From NCBI RefSeq assembly GCF_002878395.1, contig NC_061122.1:82679455-82743454 (forward strand): DNA of 64,000 bases, in the 5' to 3' direction. The position numbers and the translations under genes were made by a program. The notes beneath the pieces were generated by a model. The model was not told the DNA's origin. It was given only the letters and a program-made list of their open reading frames with translations, and ran no database searches. Origin of the DNA: Capsicum annuum. Lineage: Eukaryota > Streptophyta > Magnoliopsida > Solanales > Solanaceae. Positions 50,786 through 61,466 of this stretch are shown here, piece by piece. Within the stretch, counting starts at the first letter, position 1. Each line of letters starts with the position of its first letter.

Positions 50786-51227
50786 TAGATATTTCACTCT
50801 TTAATTGTGTAACACTTGGCAACATTCCTAATATGGTCACAATATCTACATGCCCCTTTTCATTTGAGATTACTTGTTTTCACACTTTCTTCGTCTATTT
50901 GTTCAAGTCAAGTTATTGGTACTACTTTTCTCGCATCTAGTATCTATATTGTTCTACACGACTATGTTTGTATCCTTTAAAAATTCTTACACGTAATATA
51001 TATGTCACATGTTATAAATTAGAATAAATGGCCATACTAGTCATATTAATACTTTTGATCATGCAACGACATATTATAAGATGATAAAAGGAACTAGTGT
51101 GTAAATAACATCACACCACTAAGGTTGTTAGTCGTATATGCAAGGTACTACTCATTATTAATTGAAGCTTACATATCATTGGTCTACAAGAAAGTACATA
51201 ATAAAATCTACCCTTAATGACAGGAAG
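50786..51227. other. Unrecognised sequence between minisatellite and element G
   Basis: No LTR element signature. On the minus strand CRYCDHIRNVAKCY (about 50852-50811) looks like a copia-type gag zinc knuckle one residue short, which is weak. Continuous with 54761 onward once element G is removed. Confidence 0.45.
51223..51227 (+). repeat. Target site duplication of element G, left copy
   Basis: GGAAG, identical to 54761-54765. Confidence 0.9.
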
Positions 51228-51815
51228 TGATACGGGTCAAAGAGGCATCTTAGCACTCGAGGATATAAAGACATGAGTGAAGACCCGAGCTTGTGGGGCT
51301 GTCCATCCAAGGAACAAGCTTTGAAGTGTTAAGAACAAGTCCCAACACTCAAAAACCGTCCAAGGAGTACACTACAACGCCGCCCCTTTGTTTGGGCTCA
51401 TTAAGGGCCTTTTGGTCATTTTTGTAATAAGTGTTTCCCTAGTCTATAAATAGAACATTTAGGTCATTTTGTCATTTAGAACTTTGATGATATATCTTGT
51501 AAACTCATTGAGAGTGTTTGGCAAGGTGGAATCCTTGTGTTGTTAACTTGCTTAGAAACGTTAGTTGCTTGGGAGTTTTGATTCCCTTGAGGTCTCTGTA
51601 AGAGTGTAGGTGTCTTGTATTTATGTTGTTTGTGTTTTGATGTTTAATATACATGTTAGTTCCTATAACATGCAGTACAGTATGTCTCACTATCTATCCT
51701 CTTAGTTATACTTATCTTGTTTTCCATTTTGTGTTGCTTCTTCATCTCGTGATAGTGGACTGTTTTGTGCCATTTTGTGGGCTATTTTAGCACTTCATAG
51801 GTCGCTTTTGTATTA
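51228..51815 (+). repeat. Element G 5' LTR
   Basis: It starts TGATACGGGTCAAAG and ends TTGTATTA. A classical TATA box TATAAATAG lies at 51445-51453. By eye it differs from the 3' LTR at about 18 of the first 190 positions, mostly transitions. Confidence 0.88.
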
Positions 51816-51817
51816 TT

Positions 51818-51829
51818 TGGTATCATAGC
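51818..51829 (+). other. Element G primer binding site
   Basis: TGGTATCATAGC, one mismatch from the tRNA-Met site, just after the LTR. Confidence 0.82.
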
Positions 51830-53127
51830 CATCATTGATTTCATTCCCACCAGATCAATCTTAGGCTTGTTCACTCAAAAATAAAAAAAATTGATGAAAA
51901 ACTAAAAAACTCAAAAATAGTAATCTGTCCACGTTTTTGTGCTTAGGCCAAAATTTGAAGCCTAGTTTTCTTGTGACTTTTGTGTGTTTTGTGTTTTCTA
52001 GCGTTAGATTTTTGTTTTCTATCATTATAAGAGGTGTCCAAGGTCGAAAATCTCACAAAAAGAAGTTATTCTACGGGTTTGGTGTCTTGGCCGAAGTGTT
52101 GTTGTTGTTTGACCGAATTTGTGTCTAGATTTAAGTGTTGTTTTGATTTTATTTTTTGTTTCTTGTGTTGGTTTTCTTTCTCTCTAACACTACTTGAGTC
52201 TAACCCAAGTTCTTAAGAAAAAAAATTGCAAGTTGTTGTGGGAAGAGTGGATGGTTTTGTTGTTGTTGTTGTTGGAGTTCTTGTGTTGTATTGAAGAAGT
52301 CTTGTAAAAGGTTGTTGTTTGATCCAAATTCAAAGGGAAGAGTGTGGGTTCTTGTTAGTCTTGAAACAAATTTCAAGACATTAACAAAGGGGAAAAAGAA
52401 CAAAAGACCTCCCAAAAGTCTTCGAACCAAAAGGGAATAAATTCATTTTTTCTAGACAAGGCAAAAATAGAAAGGGGGACAAGATCTCCAAAAGGTTGTC
52501 TTGAAATTTTGGTGAAAGTAGGTGAAAGACTTTATGAGTCTTGAAAGTGGAGTCTAGACCTTGTTTGTCCCATACCTTGGCAGGAATTCTTCTCTTCCAT
52601 ACATGAAATTGAACAATTAGTTTCTTGAAACAAAAATTTTTAAACTTCAACCACATTCCAACGTCCAATAGTTAAGTGCCACATCATTAAATAGCTCAAG
52701 AACATTGGATATTCTAGTTTCACTTTCTTGTTTCCATTAGTTTCAATTTTGTAGATTCTCATGCTAATTAGCAAACTAGTAAATACCTACTAGGTTGTAG
52801 ATTAGTTTTTGAGTACGTCTTCTTTCATGTTAAGCATTCTATTGTGTGATTTTCTCATTTTTAAGTTGTAGTATTTTCTTTGGTCCAATTTCAAACATCA
52901 TTTCTTGAGTTGTTTCAAACAAGAATCTACTCGGACCTGAAGCCACAACTGGGACCAAGTAACCTCATTGGAGTATAAGCAATTTATCAACACTTGTGAG
53001 GCCAATAGAGTGAATACTTCAAAAGTGTGAGCTTGAGAGATTGCAGACTATTTTGAGATGAACTGTGTTTGCTAACCTTAAATGTGTTTGCTGTTTTGTA
53101 TTTTTTTTGTAGTTCTTGATAGGTATA
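51830..53127 (+). mobile_element. Element G long untranslated leader
   Basis: About 1.3 kb without plus-strand coding signal, including GTTGTTGTT runs near 52255-52275 and AT-rich stretches. Open frames on the opposite strand at 52200-52668 have no family features and are treated as chance. Confidence 0.6.
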
Positions 53128-54003
53128 ATGGAAGATGAAGGTGAAATGCCTAGTTGGTTTAAATCCATCGTGGAAAAGCTTGATGTCATGGATAGCCACT
53201 TGGGATCTTTTGAAGGGAAAAATGGGGAGAATAGAAGGACGAATAGAAAGAATGAAAAGACTAATGGATAGAATGGAAGGATGAATAGAAAGAACAGAGA
53301 GCTCGATTTGCAAGAAGTTGGATAACTTGATAGAGCATCCAAGCTTTCCTAATCTAATTTTTGTGAGTGGCCAAACTCCACATGAGCTACTAGGTAATCA
53401 AACTAACTCTTGCACTCTAGTGAATAAGGCTAATAACCAACTAAGTATGAATGATAGTTTGTCTTTAGGTGAGATGAATGTGCCTTCGTTTTGTGGTGAT
53501 AATGTACAACTTAATATTATGGATACACTAGTTGATCCACCCAGTGTTGAAGCCATTATGGAAACTGATAGTACCTTGTCTTATGGAAGTCACGAAGACC
53601 AACTTGTGTGTGAAAATGATGATGTTGAACATGTTGGTCGATTGACTAAGGATGACCTTCTAGTTTTTTTATTATAGATCATGCGAGTATAAAGGGAATA
53701 TTTGATCGTAATTGTAGTAGTATTGTGGTAGGGAAGTGTGTCCCCAACCCATTCCCATGGACGCTCCACCCATTTGACCCCAGTGATCATTTGAAATACG
53801 GTGAGGATATCTTTTGGAATGACTTAAATGTGCATGGAATGTATGGTTTTCCTATCTCAGCTTTCAAGCCTATTTGTTGTTCCAAGAAGAGTCTAAGTTT
53901 TCCACTTGATAAACAACTCTTGTTCTTTGTTTCTTGTCATACTTATGTGGGTTGCCTAATTTATTTTTTCTTGGGAAGGTATTTAGGTAAGAGGGATGTT
54001 TGA
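53128..54003 (+). pseudogene. Element G broken ORF, product unknown
   Basis: It starts with an acidic MEDEGEMPSWFKSIVEKLD at 53128. After a one-base shift near 53222 comes a charged, heptad-like stretch (MGRIEGRIERMKRLMDRMEG), likely coiled coil, with one TGA. The frame then stays open at 53318-53677 with an acidic, low-Cys sequence. A third piece at 53725-54003 (start near VGKCVPNPFPWTLHPFDPSD) lies in another frame. I do not recognise a domain. Its position in an LTR element suggests a gag-like structural protein, but that is only inference. Confidence 0.5.
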
Positions 54004-54140
54004 TTGCATGTGAAGTTTGTGCCACCTTGGTAAGATGCTATGATTGATTACACTAATCCTAAACCTTATACCTTGAGAAACTTTTTTACTTATCCTTCCT
54101 ATTATTTTTCAAGGTTCATATTTGAGGATGAATCCTTTCT

Positions 54141-54153
54141 AAGGAGAGGAGGA
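54141..54153 (+). other. Element G polypurine tract
   Basis: AAGGAGAGGAGGA directly before the 3' LTR. Confidence 0.85.
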
Positions 54154-54760
54154 TGATATGGGTCAAAGAGGCATCTTAGCACTCGAGGACATGAAGACGT
54201 GAATGAAGACCCAAGATTATGGGGCTTCCCATCCAAGTAACAAGCTTTGAAGTGTTAAGAATAAGTCCCAACACTCCAAAACTATCCAAGGAGTACATTA
54301 CAAGGCCGCCCCTTTGTTTGGTCTCATTAAGGGGCCTTTTGGTCATTTTTGTAATAAGTGTTTCCCTAGTCTATAAATAGAATATTTAGGTCATTTTGTC
54401 ATTTAGAACTTTGATTATATATTTTGTAAACTCATTGAGAGTGCTTGGAAAGGTGGAATCCTTGTGGCAAGGTGGAATCCATATGTTATTAACTTGCTTA
54501 GAAACGGTGGTTGCTTGGGAGTCCCGATTCCCTTGAGGTCTCCGTAAGAGTGTAGGTGTCTTGTATTCATGTTTTTTGTATTTTGATGTTTAATATACAT
54601 CTTAGTGACTATAACGTGTAGTACAGTATGTCTCACTATTTATCCTCTTAGTTATAGTCATCTTATTTTCCCTTTTATGTTGCTTGTTCATCTCGTGATA
54701 GTGGACTATTTTGTGCCATTTCGTGGGCTGTTAAGCACCTCATAGGTCATTCTTGTATTA
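54154..54760 (+). repeat. Element G 3' LTR
   Basis: It starts TGATATGGGTC and ends TTGTATTA; TATAAATAG at 54372-54380. A tandem duplication of about 20 bp (AAGGTGGAATCC repeated, near 54450-54482) explains most of its extra length. Confidence 0.88.
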
Positions 54761-54765
54761 GGAAG

Positions 54766-55494
54766 GTATTCAAAGGTTTGGTTTAGCACGTAAGCATGCC
54801 ACTATTCTGTGCAAAAAATTGAGACTGGACCATTATAGTGAGCCTAAATACTGTGGTGTACCCGCCCTTGTAGCATCATTTGCATTTGGAGTTTGCTGGA
54901 ATGTTATGTACAAGTTTCTCTAATTCACACCAATATATGGCACATGTGTACTATAGGTATACCCTCATAGTGATCCCTTAAAGAGGGGCGTACCCTACAT
55001 CAAACTGTAATTTAGTAACAAAGCATGCATAGATATAAGGCAACATTGGCATACATTCGATACAGACCACCTTTGGTAGGCCATCTTATGATCATTTGAA
55101 TTTGATATTGGCATAGGAAATCACCTAGGTAAATTTTTAGGTGTTTTATAATAAAAAGTAACCCTTAAATCACATATATAAACTAATAATGTTTTTTACA
55201 TGATTCTTACTATAGTTTCTGATAATTTTGATCCATAATTGCCCATCCTTAATATGTGAATTACGACATACCAACTTGACTAGTGTGTTGGTAAGCGTTT
55301 CACATTATATATCTTTTTGTTTTATGATCGTAAGTCCTTTATCTTCATCTTGAAATCTATTTCATATAAGCAACCATACTTTTTACTTGTTATTCAGTCT
55401 GCTTTACATTTAAGTATATGTTTTATATGTACTGACATCCCTTTCTTTGAGGCACTGTATTTCTATAAATATATGATCAAGTAGGCTTATAAGT
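54766..55494. other. Unrecognised sequence between elements G and F
   Basis: Mixed-composition sequence without open frames or LTR features. It continues the sequence broken at 51227. No gene can be supported. Confidence 0.5.
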
Positions 55495-58118
55495 TGTAAT
55501 ACCCTCAAATTTGAGCACTTTTATTTTTGGCCTCCTTGTGTTTGAAATATTGATTTTTGACTTAAATTGTACTTTGGTATGTTAAAGGGGTGTCCCAGGA
55601 GAGTTTCAGAATTCTTAGATTAGATTCGGGGTGGTTTTGGGTCACGGAGGCAGTAAGACTCCTGGATATTGATGTGCTATGGAGGCTGGCGTCCATGGGT
55701 CATCTTTCACCCATGGAGCCCAAAACTCAAATTTCAAGTTTAAAGTCACAATCTTTACATGTTTCCATGAATTTTCTTTATAAGTTTTGATGAATCTCAA
55801 GCTTATATCATATTTCCATGAAATTATGGGTGATATTAATCCTCGCATGTTTGAATGGTATTGTTTGCTAAATTTATATCCTATTTGGTGATTTTAGAGA
55901 TGGAATCATGCTATTACTACTATTTTTAACTACTTCTATGCTTAGCCTAAACCATGAATTACAAGTGTTTGATGAAATGCCTATAAGAATGATTTTGAAC
56001 AAAGGCTTACATATCATGTACTTAGAGTTTTAGTTTGATTCTATGGTGGATCCTATATTCAAGATAATTAGAAATAATTCCTTATTTTAAGTTCATGTTT
56101 CCACATGTTTGATCCTTACATGTTGTGATGAAATGCCCATGTCCTATTTCAAGTGAATTTCATTTAATTTCCCCAATTCAAGGTCTTGGTTATGATTACA
56201 TGCTATGCTCCCATGTTTTTAAGATATTCCTGTGTCAGCCAGTCATAGAACTTAGGAAAATTCAGTAAACTCAGTATCTGTCCAGTCCAGTTCAGTATTC
56301 AGTTCAGACCTTATTAGTATTCAGTATTCAGAACAAACCTTAGTAGCATTCAGTATTTAGTTCAGACCTCAGTAGTATTCAGCTTAGACCTCAGTAATAT
56401 TCAGTATTCAGTTTAGACTTCTATAGTATTCAGTCAGTTAAGAGAATTAAGTTATATTTCTGTTAGTCAACAGAACTCAGTGAACTCAGTTCAGCTCAGT
56501 TAAATAGTACGATAAATCACAATTCAGCCAAGCCTAGTGTAAACTAGGAAATTTGTTCAGTGCCTATTTATTTGGGAGTAGGATTTAGCATCGAGTGAAC
56601 CCAAGGATGGAGACTCACTTTCCAGTAGAGGGTGTGATCCTTAGAACCAATTCTTGCATTCTAGAACTATGTCGCCAGCGTAGGTTAAGACATCAAACCT
56701 TCCAGATGAGGATTGATGAGTTTTTTTAACCTGTCAGTTGAGGGTTCCATCATTCTCATTAGAGTACCTTCCAGATGAGGGTATCTCTTTAGTTGTCTTT
56801 ACCTATGGTACGGTACTGACACCCTTCCAACTGAGGTTACAGGTTGGACCCCAATCAGTTCAGAGAGGGGCATGTCGGTTACATGATTACTTCCCACAAT
56901 TTTTGTTTCAAACTCAGTATAGAACTTAATTTAGTTCTACAGATTTAGGACTATCAAATATAGTCACTCAGCTCAGTACAAAACTCAGCATAGTTCCGTA
57001 GAAATAGGACTGTCAGATACAATCTCCCATTTATCAGTAAAATAGTATCAGTAAAATTAGATATCAGTTAATCAGTTATCAGAACTCAGTGTATAGTCTC
57101 ATTTACAGTCTTAGTTACAGTCTCAGTCACAGTCCAGTAATCAAATTAGTAACACAGTTAAGTTTTAAGTTAGCTTGACCATTGCATACAATATTAGTTA
57201 TTTAGTTATCAGTATTATAGTACCTCAGTTTACAGATTATTTAAGAATATGTTATGTACTTGGTCTTGCATTCTCAGATAATATAGCATTTGTGAATTCA
57301 AGCTTAGTTACCTCATGTTACTCAGTTAGTCCCTTTCTCATATGCATAATACTCTACAGTTTCAGTCCAGTAATTTAGACTAAGTACAGTCCAGTTCCAC
57401 ATGCCCAATATTCAGCTTCAGTTATACTTATATCATTAAAGTTAGTTTTACAAAAACTAAGTGTAGAGATTCACCAACTTATTAGATTATGTTTATTTCT
57501 CATGTTTTAAGATGTTTTCAGCTTTCATTTTATTCCAGCTTATTTGTGAGTCTACTTACACTTAGCATGCATATTTTATGATTATGTATGGAATCAGTTT
57601 TACTTATTGCCCTGTAAACTCAGTACATTCTTGAATTACTGATCCACATATACATCTATGTGGCTACATTTCCTTATAATGTAGGTACCAGCTATAGCCT
57701 ACACATCCCGATTAGATAGTTGCAAATTCTTGCTAGTAGGTGATGAGTTCTCCTACTTTGAGAACTCCAGATAGTTTTAGTTCATGTACAGTTCATTTAC
57801 TTTCACGTGTATTGATTAGTGGTAGTTGGAGGCATGTCCCAATAATCAATAGTCAGTATATTAGAGGCTCATAGATGTCAGTCAGATTCAATTATGTAAA
57901 TTTTAGTTTAATCCTTCAAATTTATCAGATTGTAAAGCTTCATCAGTATTGTATCTATTTTAGATCTTTAGTATGAATTTGTTTCTGCATAGCAAAATAG
58001 TTATTTATTATGTGATAATTCAGTTTCTTAATAGTATGCGAGTTCACGGGTTAGCTTGGGATCATTTGTGGTTCCAAGCGCTGTATGACATCTCGGGACT
58101 GATTTTCGATTTGTTACA
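55495..58118 (+). repeat. Element F 5' LTR
   Basis: It starts TGTAATACCCTC and ends TTGTTACA; about 2624 bp. From 55700 on it matches the 3' LTR from 60945. The first 200 bp differ in kind (see findings). It contains CAGT-rich repeats at 56260-56530 and hairpin words such as TACC/GGTA at 56765-56783. Confidence 0.8.
56260..56530 (+). repeat. Imperfect tandem repeat rich in TTCAGT
   Basis: About five imperfect copies of a roughly 30-bp unit built from CAGTATTCAGT and CAGACCTCAGTAG. A second CAGT-rich patch (ACAGTCTCAGTCACAGTCC) lies near 57090-57140. The equivalent place in the family B LTR is not expanded. Confidence 0.75.
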
Positions 58119-58122
58119 AACT

Positions 58123-58134
58123 TGGTATCAAAGC
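58123..58134 (+). other. Element F primer binding site
   Basis: TGGTATCAAAGC, one mismatch from the tRNA-Met site, four bases after the LTR end. Confidence 0.83.
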
Positions 58135-60128
58135 ACAAAGTTCAAGTGTCCTAGGGTAGTAGAGTTTTGCAAAAAGGTACGAAGACCTCTATACTTTTCT
58201 TCTAGAGGCTATAAGGTATTTAGAAAATGTTTCCCTTCTTTTAAGTCTCAGATCGTGCATTAGAAACATTATCTAAGAAATTTATGTAGATCCTCATCTT
58301 GCTTTATTCATGCTAACTCTGCCTTAGTTTTAAGGTGATAGAAATAGTGAAGCTTAAGTCCTTATAGGTAGTATTCCTCATCCAATCCCTATAGATAATT
58401 TTGGTATTACATGTTAGCTCAGAAAGTATCCGATCAGTGCCCTTATGTCCTAAATTTTGAAATATTTCATTCATATTCATGAAAATCATGCATTAGGCTA
58501 ACGTCAAATGTTCTTTCAGATTTCTTCTCAAAATCTCCTTTTCAGTATGTGATCTAGAATTAGAATCATGAACCCAGGTGTTTAGCAGTAGTAGAGTTGG
58601 GATAGTATTCTTCAGATTGTGTAGATTATTTATTCAAGAGTCTAGTTGAACGAAAGGTGAATCAGTAGGCTTGAATAGTGTAAGCAAAAATTTAAGTTTG
58701 TTGAATTTGAGATTAAGTATGATGATGTAGATGAGTTTATCATTCATGTGTATTATTATACCCTAGATTCTAGAGTAAAGTGATTGCATTTCAGTTTAGA
58801 GTTTAGTAAAGTGGCCACAAACTTAAGATAATGGCTTAAAGCTAAGGGGGAGAAGATAGAACAAGTAAGTAAGTTAGGCCCTCAGATTCTAGTAGTAGTG
58901 CAAGTGGATGTAGAAAAGTAGTAAGGAAGGATGATCCCAACCTATTCTTATCTCAGAGCAAAGTTTTTCAGCCATCATGATGTCTACTCATGCCTAATAT
59001 GTCAGCTCTTTCATCACAAGTCATATTCATGTACTTTATAGAAAAAGCATATACGCTTTCAGTTTCTAGTATGAGGAGTTCCAGTTCACTCAGTAGTATA
59101 AATCATGTTCCATGAAATCATGAACTCCAAACTTAGATCATGCAGCTCATGACTCACATACTCATGTTTTACAATATGATCAGATCCAGATAATCATACT
59201 TCACTCATAATGATCAATGAAATTCAGTTTATGTCATTTGTGTCCTTAGTTCGGACCTCTTTGATGAATTCATGTCATTGATACTTTATTCCTCAGGCCT
59301 TAGTTGAGTGTCAAAGTTATTCTTTCATGCTTCAGGTCCTCATGTCTAACTTTTAGTGACCTCTCCTTATGTCATGATTAGTTGATATTCTATGTGTGTT
59401 TTCTTGGGCTAGTGTATAAAAGTTTAAGGATAGAGGTTTAGAGAAAATGAAAAAGATGCTTTTATGGTTGTTTGACTACAAGTTCATGTGTGGTTATAAA
59501 TCTAGGCTTGAATGTCATGTTGGTGTACAAGTGGAATATATAGTTGAGTATAAGATTTTAGTATAATTCGGTTTGTATAGCCAGCAATCCAGTCTAGCAG
59601 TTAGACAGACAAGTTCCTATGATTTTCCATCTTTCCTATTCATGAGGTAATTCATTCATGACCATGCAAGTCATAAATTTAGTTTAGTTCATGCATCATG
59701 TATCAATTTCAGACCTAGATATTCAGTCACGTTTTAGTCTGTAAGTTTCCTGTGCATCATCTCAATCTTTCTTTAGTATTTTAGCCAAGTCAGTATTATT
59801 CGGGGGACGAAGTATCCTAAGGGGAGATGTAATACCCCGACTATTCATGTCTTGAATCTTCTATCTCTTCCTCAAGAAAAAAGATACATTTTGAAGTAAT
59901 GGCTACTCATCAACTGACTCTCTCGTTTCTATCTCAGCCTTATAATCATTCTCATGTCAGTGTATGTATTCACGAAATCAGTTTAGTTGATGATACTCAG
60001 GTCATATATCATGTTTTAGAATCAGTTATGCAATCATGTTTTCAGTCATGCATGTTCAAAATATGATTTAAGTTACCGTCGTATAGTACTCTCATTCTAA
60101 CCAGTCTTATTCGAGGATGAATATTCCT

Positions 60129-60141
60129 AAGGAGGAGATAA
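60129..60141 (+). other. Element F polypurine tract
   Basis: AAGGAGGAGATAA directly before TGTAATACCCC, preceded by TTCGAGGATGAATATTCC. Confidence 0.83.
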
Positions 60142-61466
60142 TGTAATACCCCACATTTTTGGGCTAGTCTATGAACCGTCGTTCTTACGTGTATAAGCTA
60201 TAATATAGGTGATTCCCATGTGAATATAAGTTCATGATCTTTATCCTAGTTTGTGAAGAGCTCTTGACCTTAAAAATGTTCATAGAAATCACTTAGAGAT
60301 AAGTTGAGCTAAGATCATTTGATTCGTCCCAAATTTGATATTCGATTATACAAGGGTCTATTTTAAACATATATAACTTTTTATATACATAGAATTTTAC
60401 AGATCAAGATCCATCAAATTGTATATAATTGAATTAACTTTCCAACGATACCAATTTTGCCAAAATCTGATAATTGAGTAAAATGTTATGGTATTTTTTG
60501 TGTAAGGTAGTAAGCTGATGCAATCTCAATGCGTTGCGTTGATTGCACCGCGACATGAAAAACTGACGCAGATCAAAAGCTGTTTTCATGCTAATTGAGT
60601 TCCTAAAAGGTCTAGGGACACTTTTGTCCTTTTTTCTCAACCCCAAACGTCCAATGGACGATTTATAACACCCCAAAGGGCATTATTTGCCCACTTTCAT
60701 CATCAAAAATCATGTAAACCCTCCACTGTTTCCACCATGAACAAAGTTCAACTTTCTCTCAAGAACACAAGGATTTAAGTTTTGAATTCAATATTTCTTC
60801 AAGAATCCAAGGGTTAAAGTTTCCTAGTTCAATAAACCTTCAAGAAAAATCAAGAATGAAGTTTCTTTCACAAGTTTATCATTCAAGATTCCAAGATTCA
60901 AGCTTTCTTTACAATTCAATAAAAATTGAGGTATGTGGGAGTTCATCCATGGGTATTCTTTCACCCATGGAGCCCAAAAATCAAATTTCAAGTTTAAATT
61001 CACAATCTTTACATGTTTCCATGAATTTTGTTTATAAGTTTTCCTGAATCTCAAGATTATATCATGTTTTCATGAAATTGTGGGTGATATTAAACCCCAC
61101 ATGTTTGAATGGTATTGTTGGCTAAATTTATAGCCTAATTGGTGATTTTAGAGATGGAATCATTCTATTACTACTATTTTTAACTATTCCTATGCTTATC
61201 CTAAACCATGAATTACAAGTGTTTGATGAAATTCCTATAATAATGATTTTGAACAAAGGCTTACATATCATGTCCTTAGAATTTTAGTTTGACTCTATGT
61301 TGGATCCTATATTCAACATAATTAGAAATAATTTCTTATTTTAAGTTCATGTTTTCCACATGTTTGATCCTTACATGTTGTGATGAAATGCCTATGTCCT
61401 ATTTCAAGTAAATTTCATGTAATTTCCCCAGTTTACAGTATTAGTTATGAAACCATGCTATGCTTC
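60142..61466 (+). repeat. Element F 3' LTR, interrupted
   Basis: It starts TGTAATACCCCAC. Up to 60940 it follows the family B LTR head plan (cassette at 60505-60585). After 60945 it matches the 5' LTR of element F, up to the CATGCTATGCT motif (56190s in the 5' LTR), where LTR H enters. The rest lies beyond the window. Confidence 0.8.

Larger units (their letters stand above)
51228..54760 (+). mobile_element. Element G: small non-autonomous LTR retrotransposon
   Basis: About 3.5 kb with LTRs of 588 and 607 bp, a primer binding site, a polypurine tract and a perfect 5-bp duplication. The internal region of about 2.3 kb has no protease, RT, RNase H or integrase. It encodes at most a broken protein of unknown type. 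It would depend on proteins from another element. Confidence 0.9.
58119..60141 (+). mobile_element. Element F internal region
   Basis: Non-coding; collinear with parts of 997-1681 and 11700-13727. It contains two polypurine-tract-like sites, one at 59819-59830 followed by an LTR-like start, and the true one at 60129-60141. Confidence 0.7.
55495..61466 (+). mobile_element. Element F: non-autonomous element related to family B
   Basis: 5' LTR, primer binding site, about 2.0 kb of non-coding internal sequence, polypurine tract and 3' LTR, the last cut by LTR H. Internal blocks match family B. No gag or pol trace was found. Confidence 0.78.

Noticed and set aside
50811..50852. Possible copia gag zinc knuckle on the minus strand
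   Set aside because: C-x2-C is present, but spacing to the last Cys is one residue short, the His is misplaced and the frame has stops; too weak to call.
52200..53342. Several minus-strand open frames of 76-108 codons
   Set aside because: They oppose the leader and ORF of element G, are low complexity (Ser/Leu/Phe rich or Gln runs from GTT repeats) and overlap each other.
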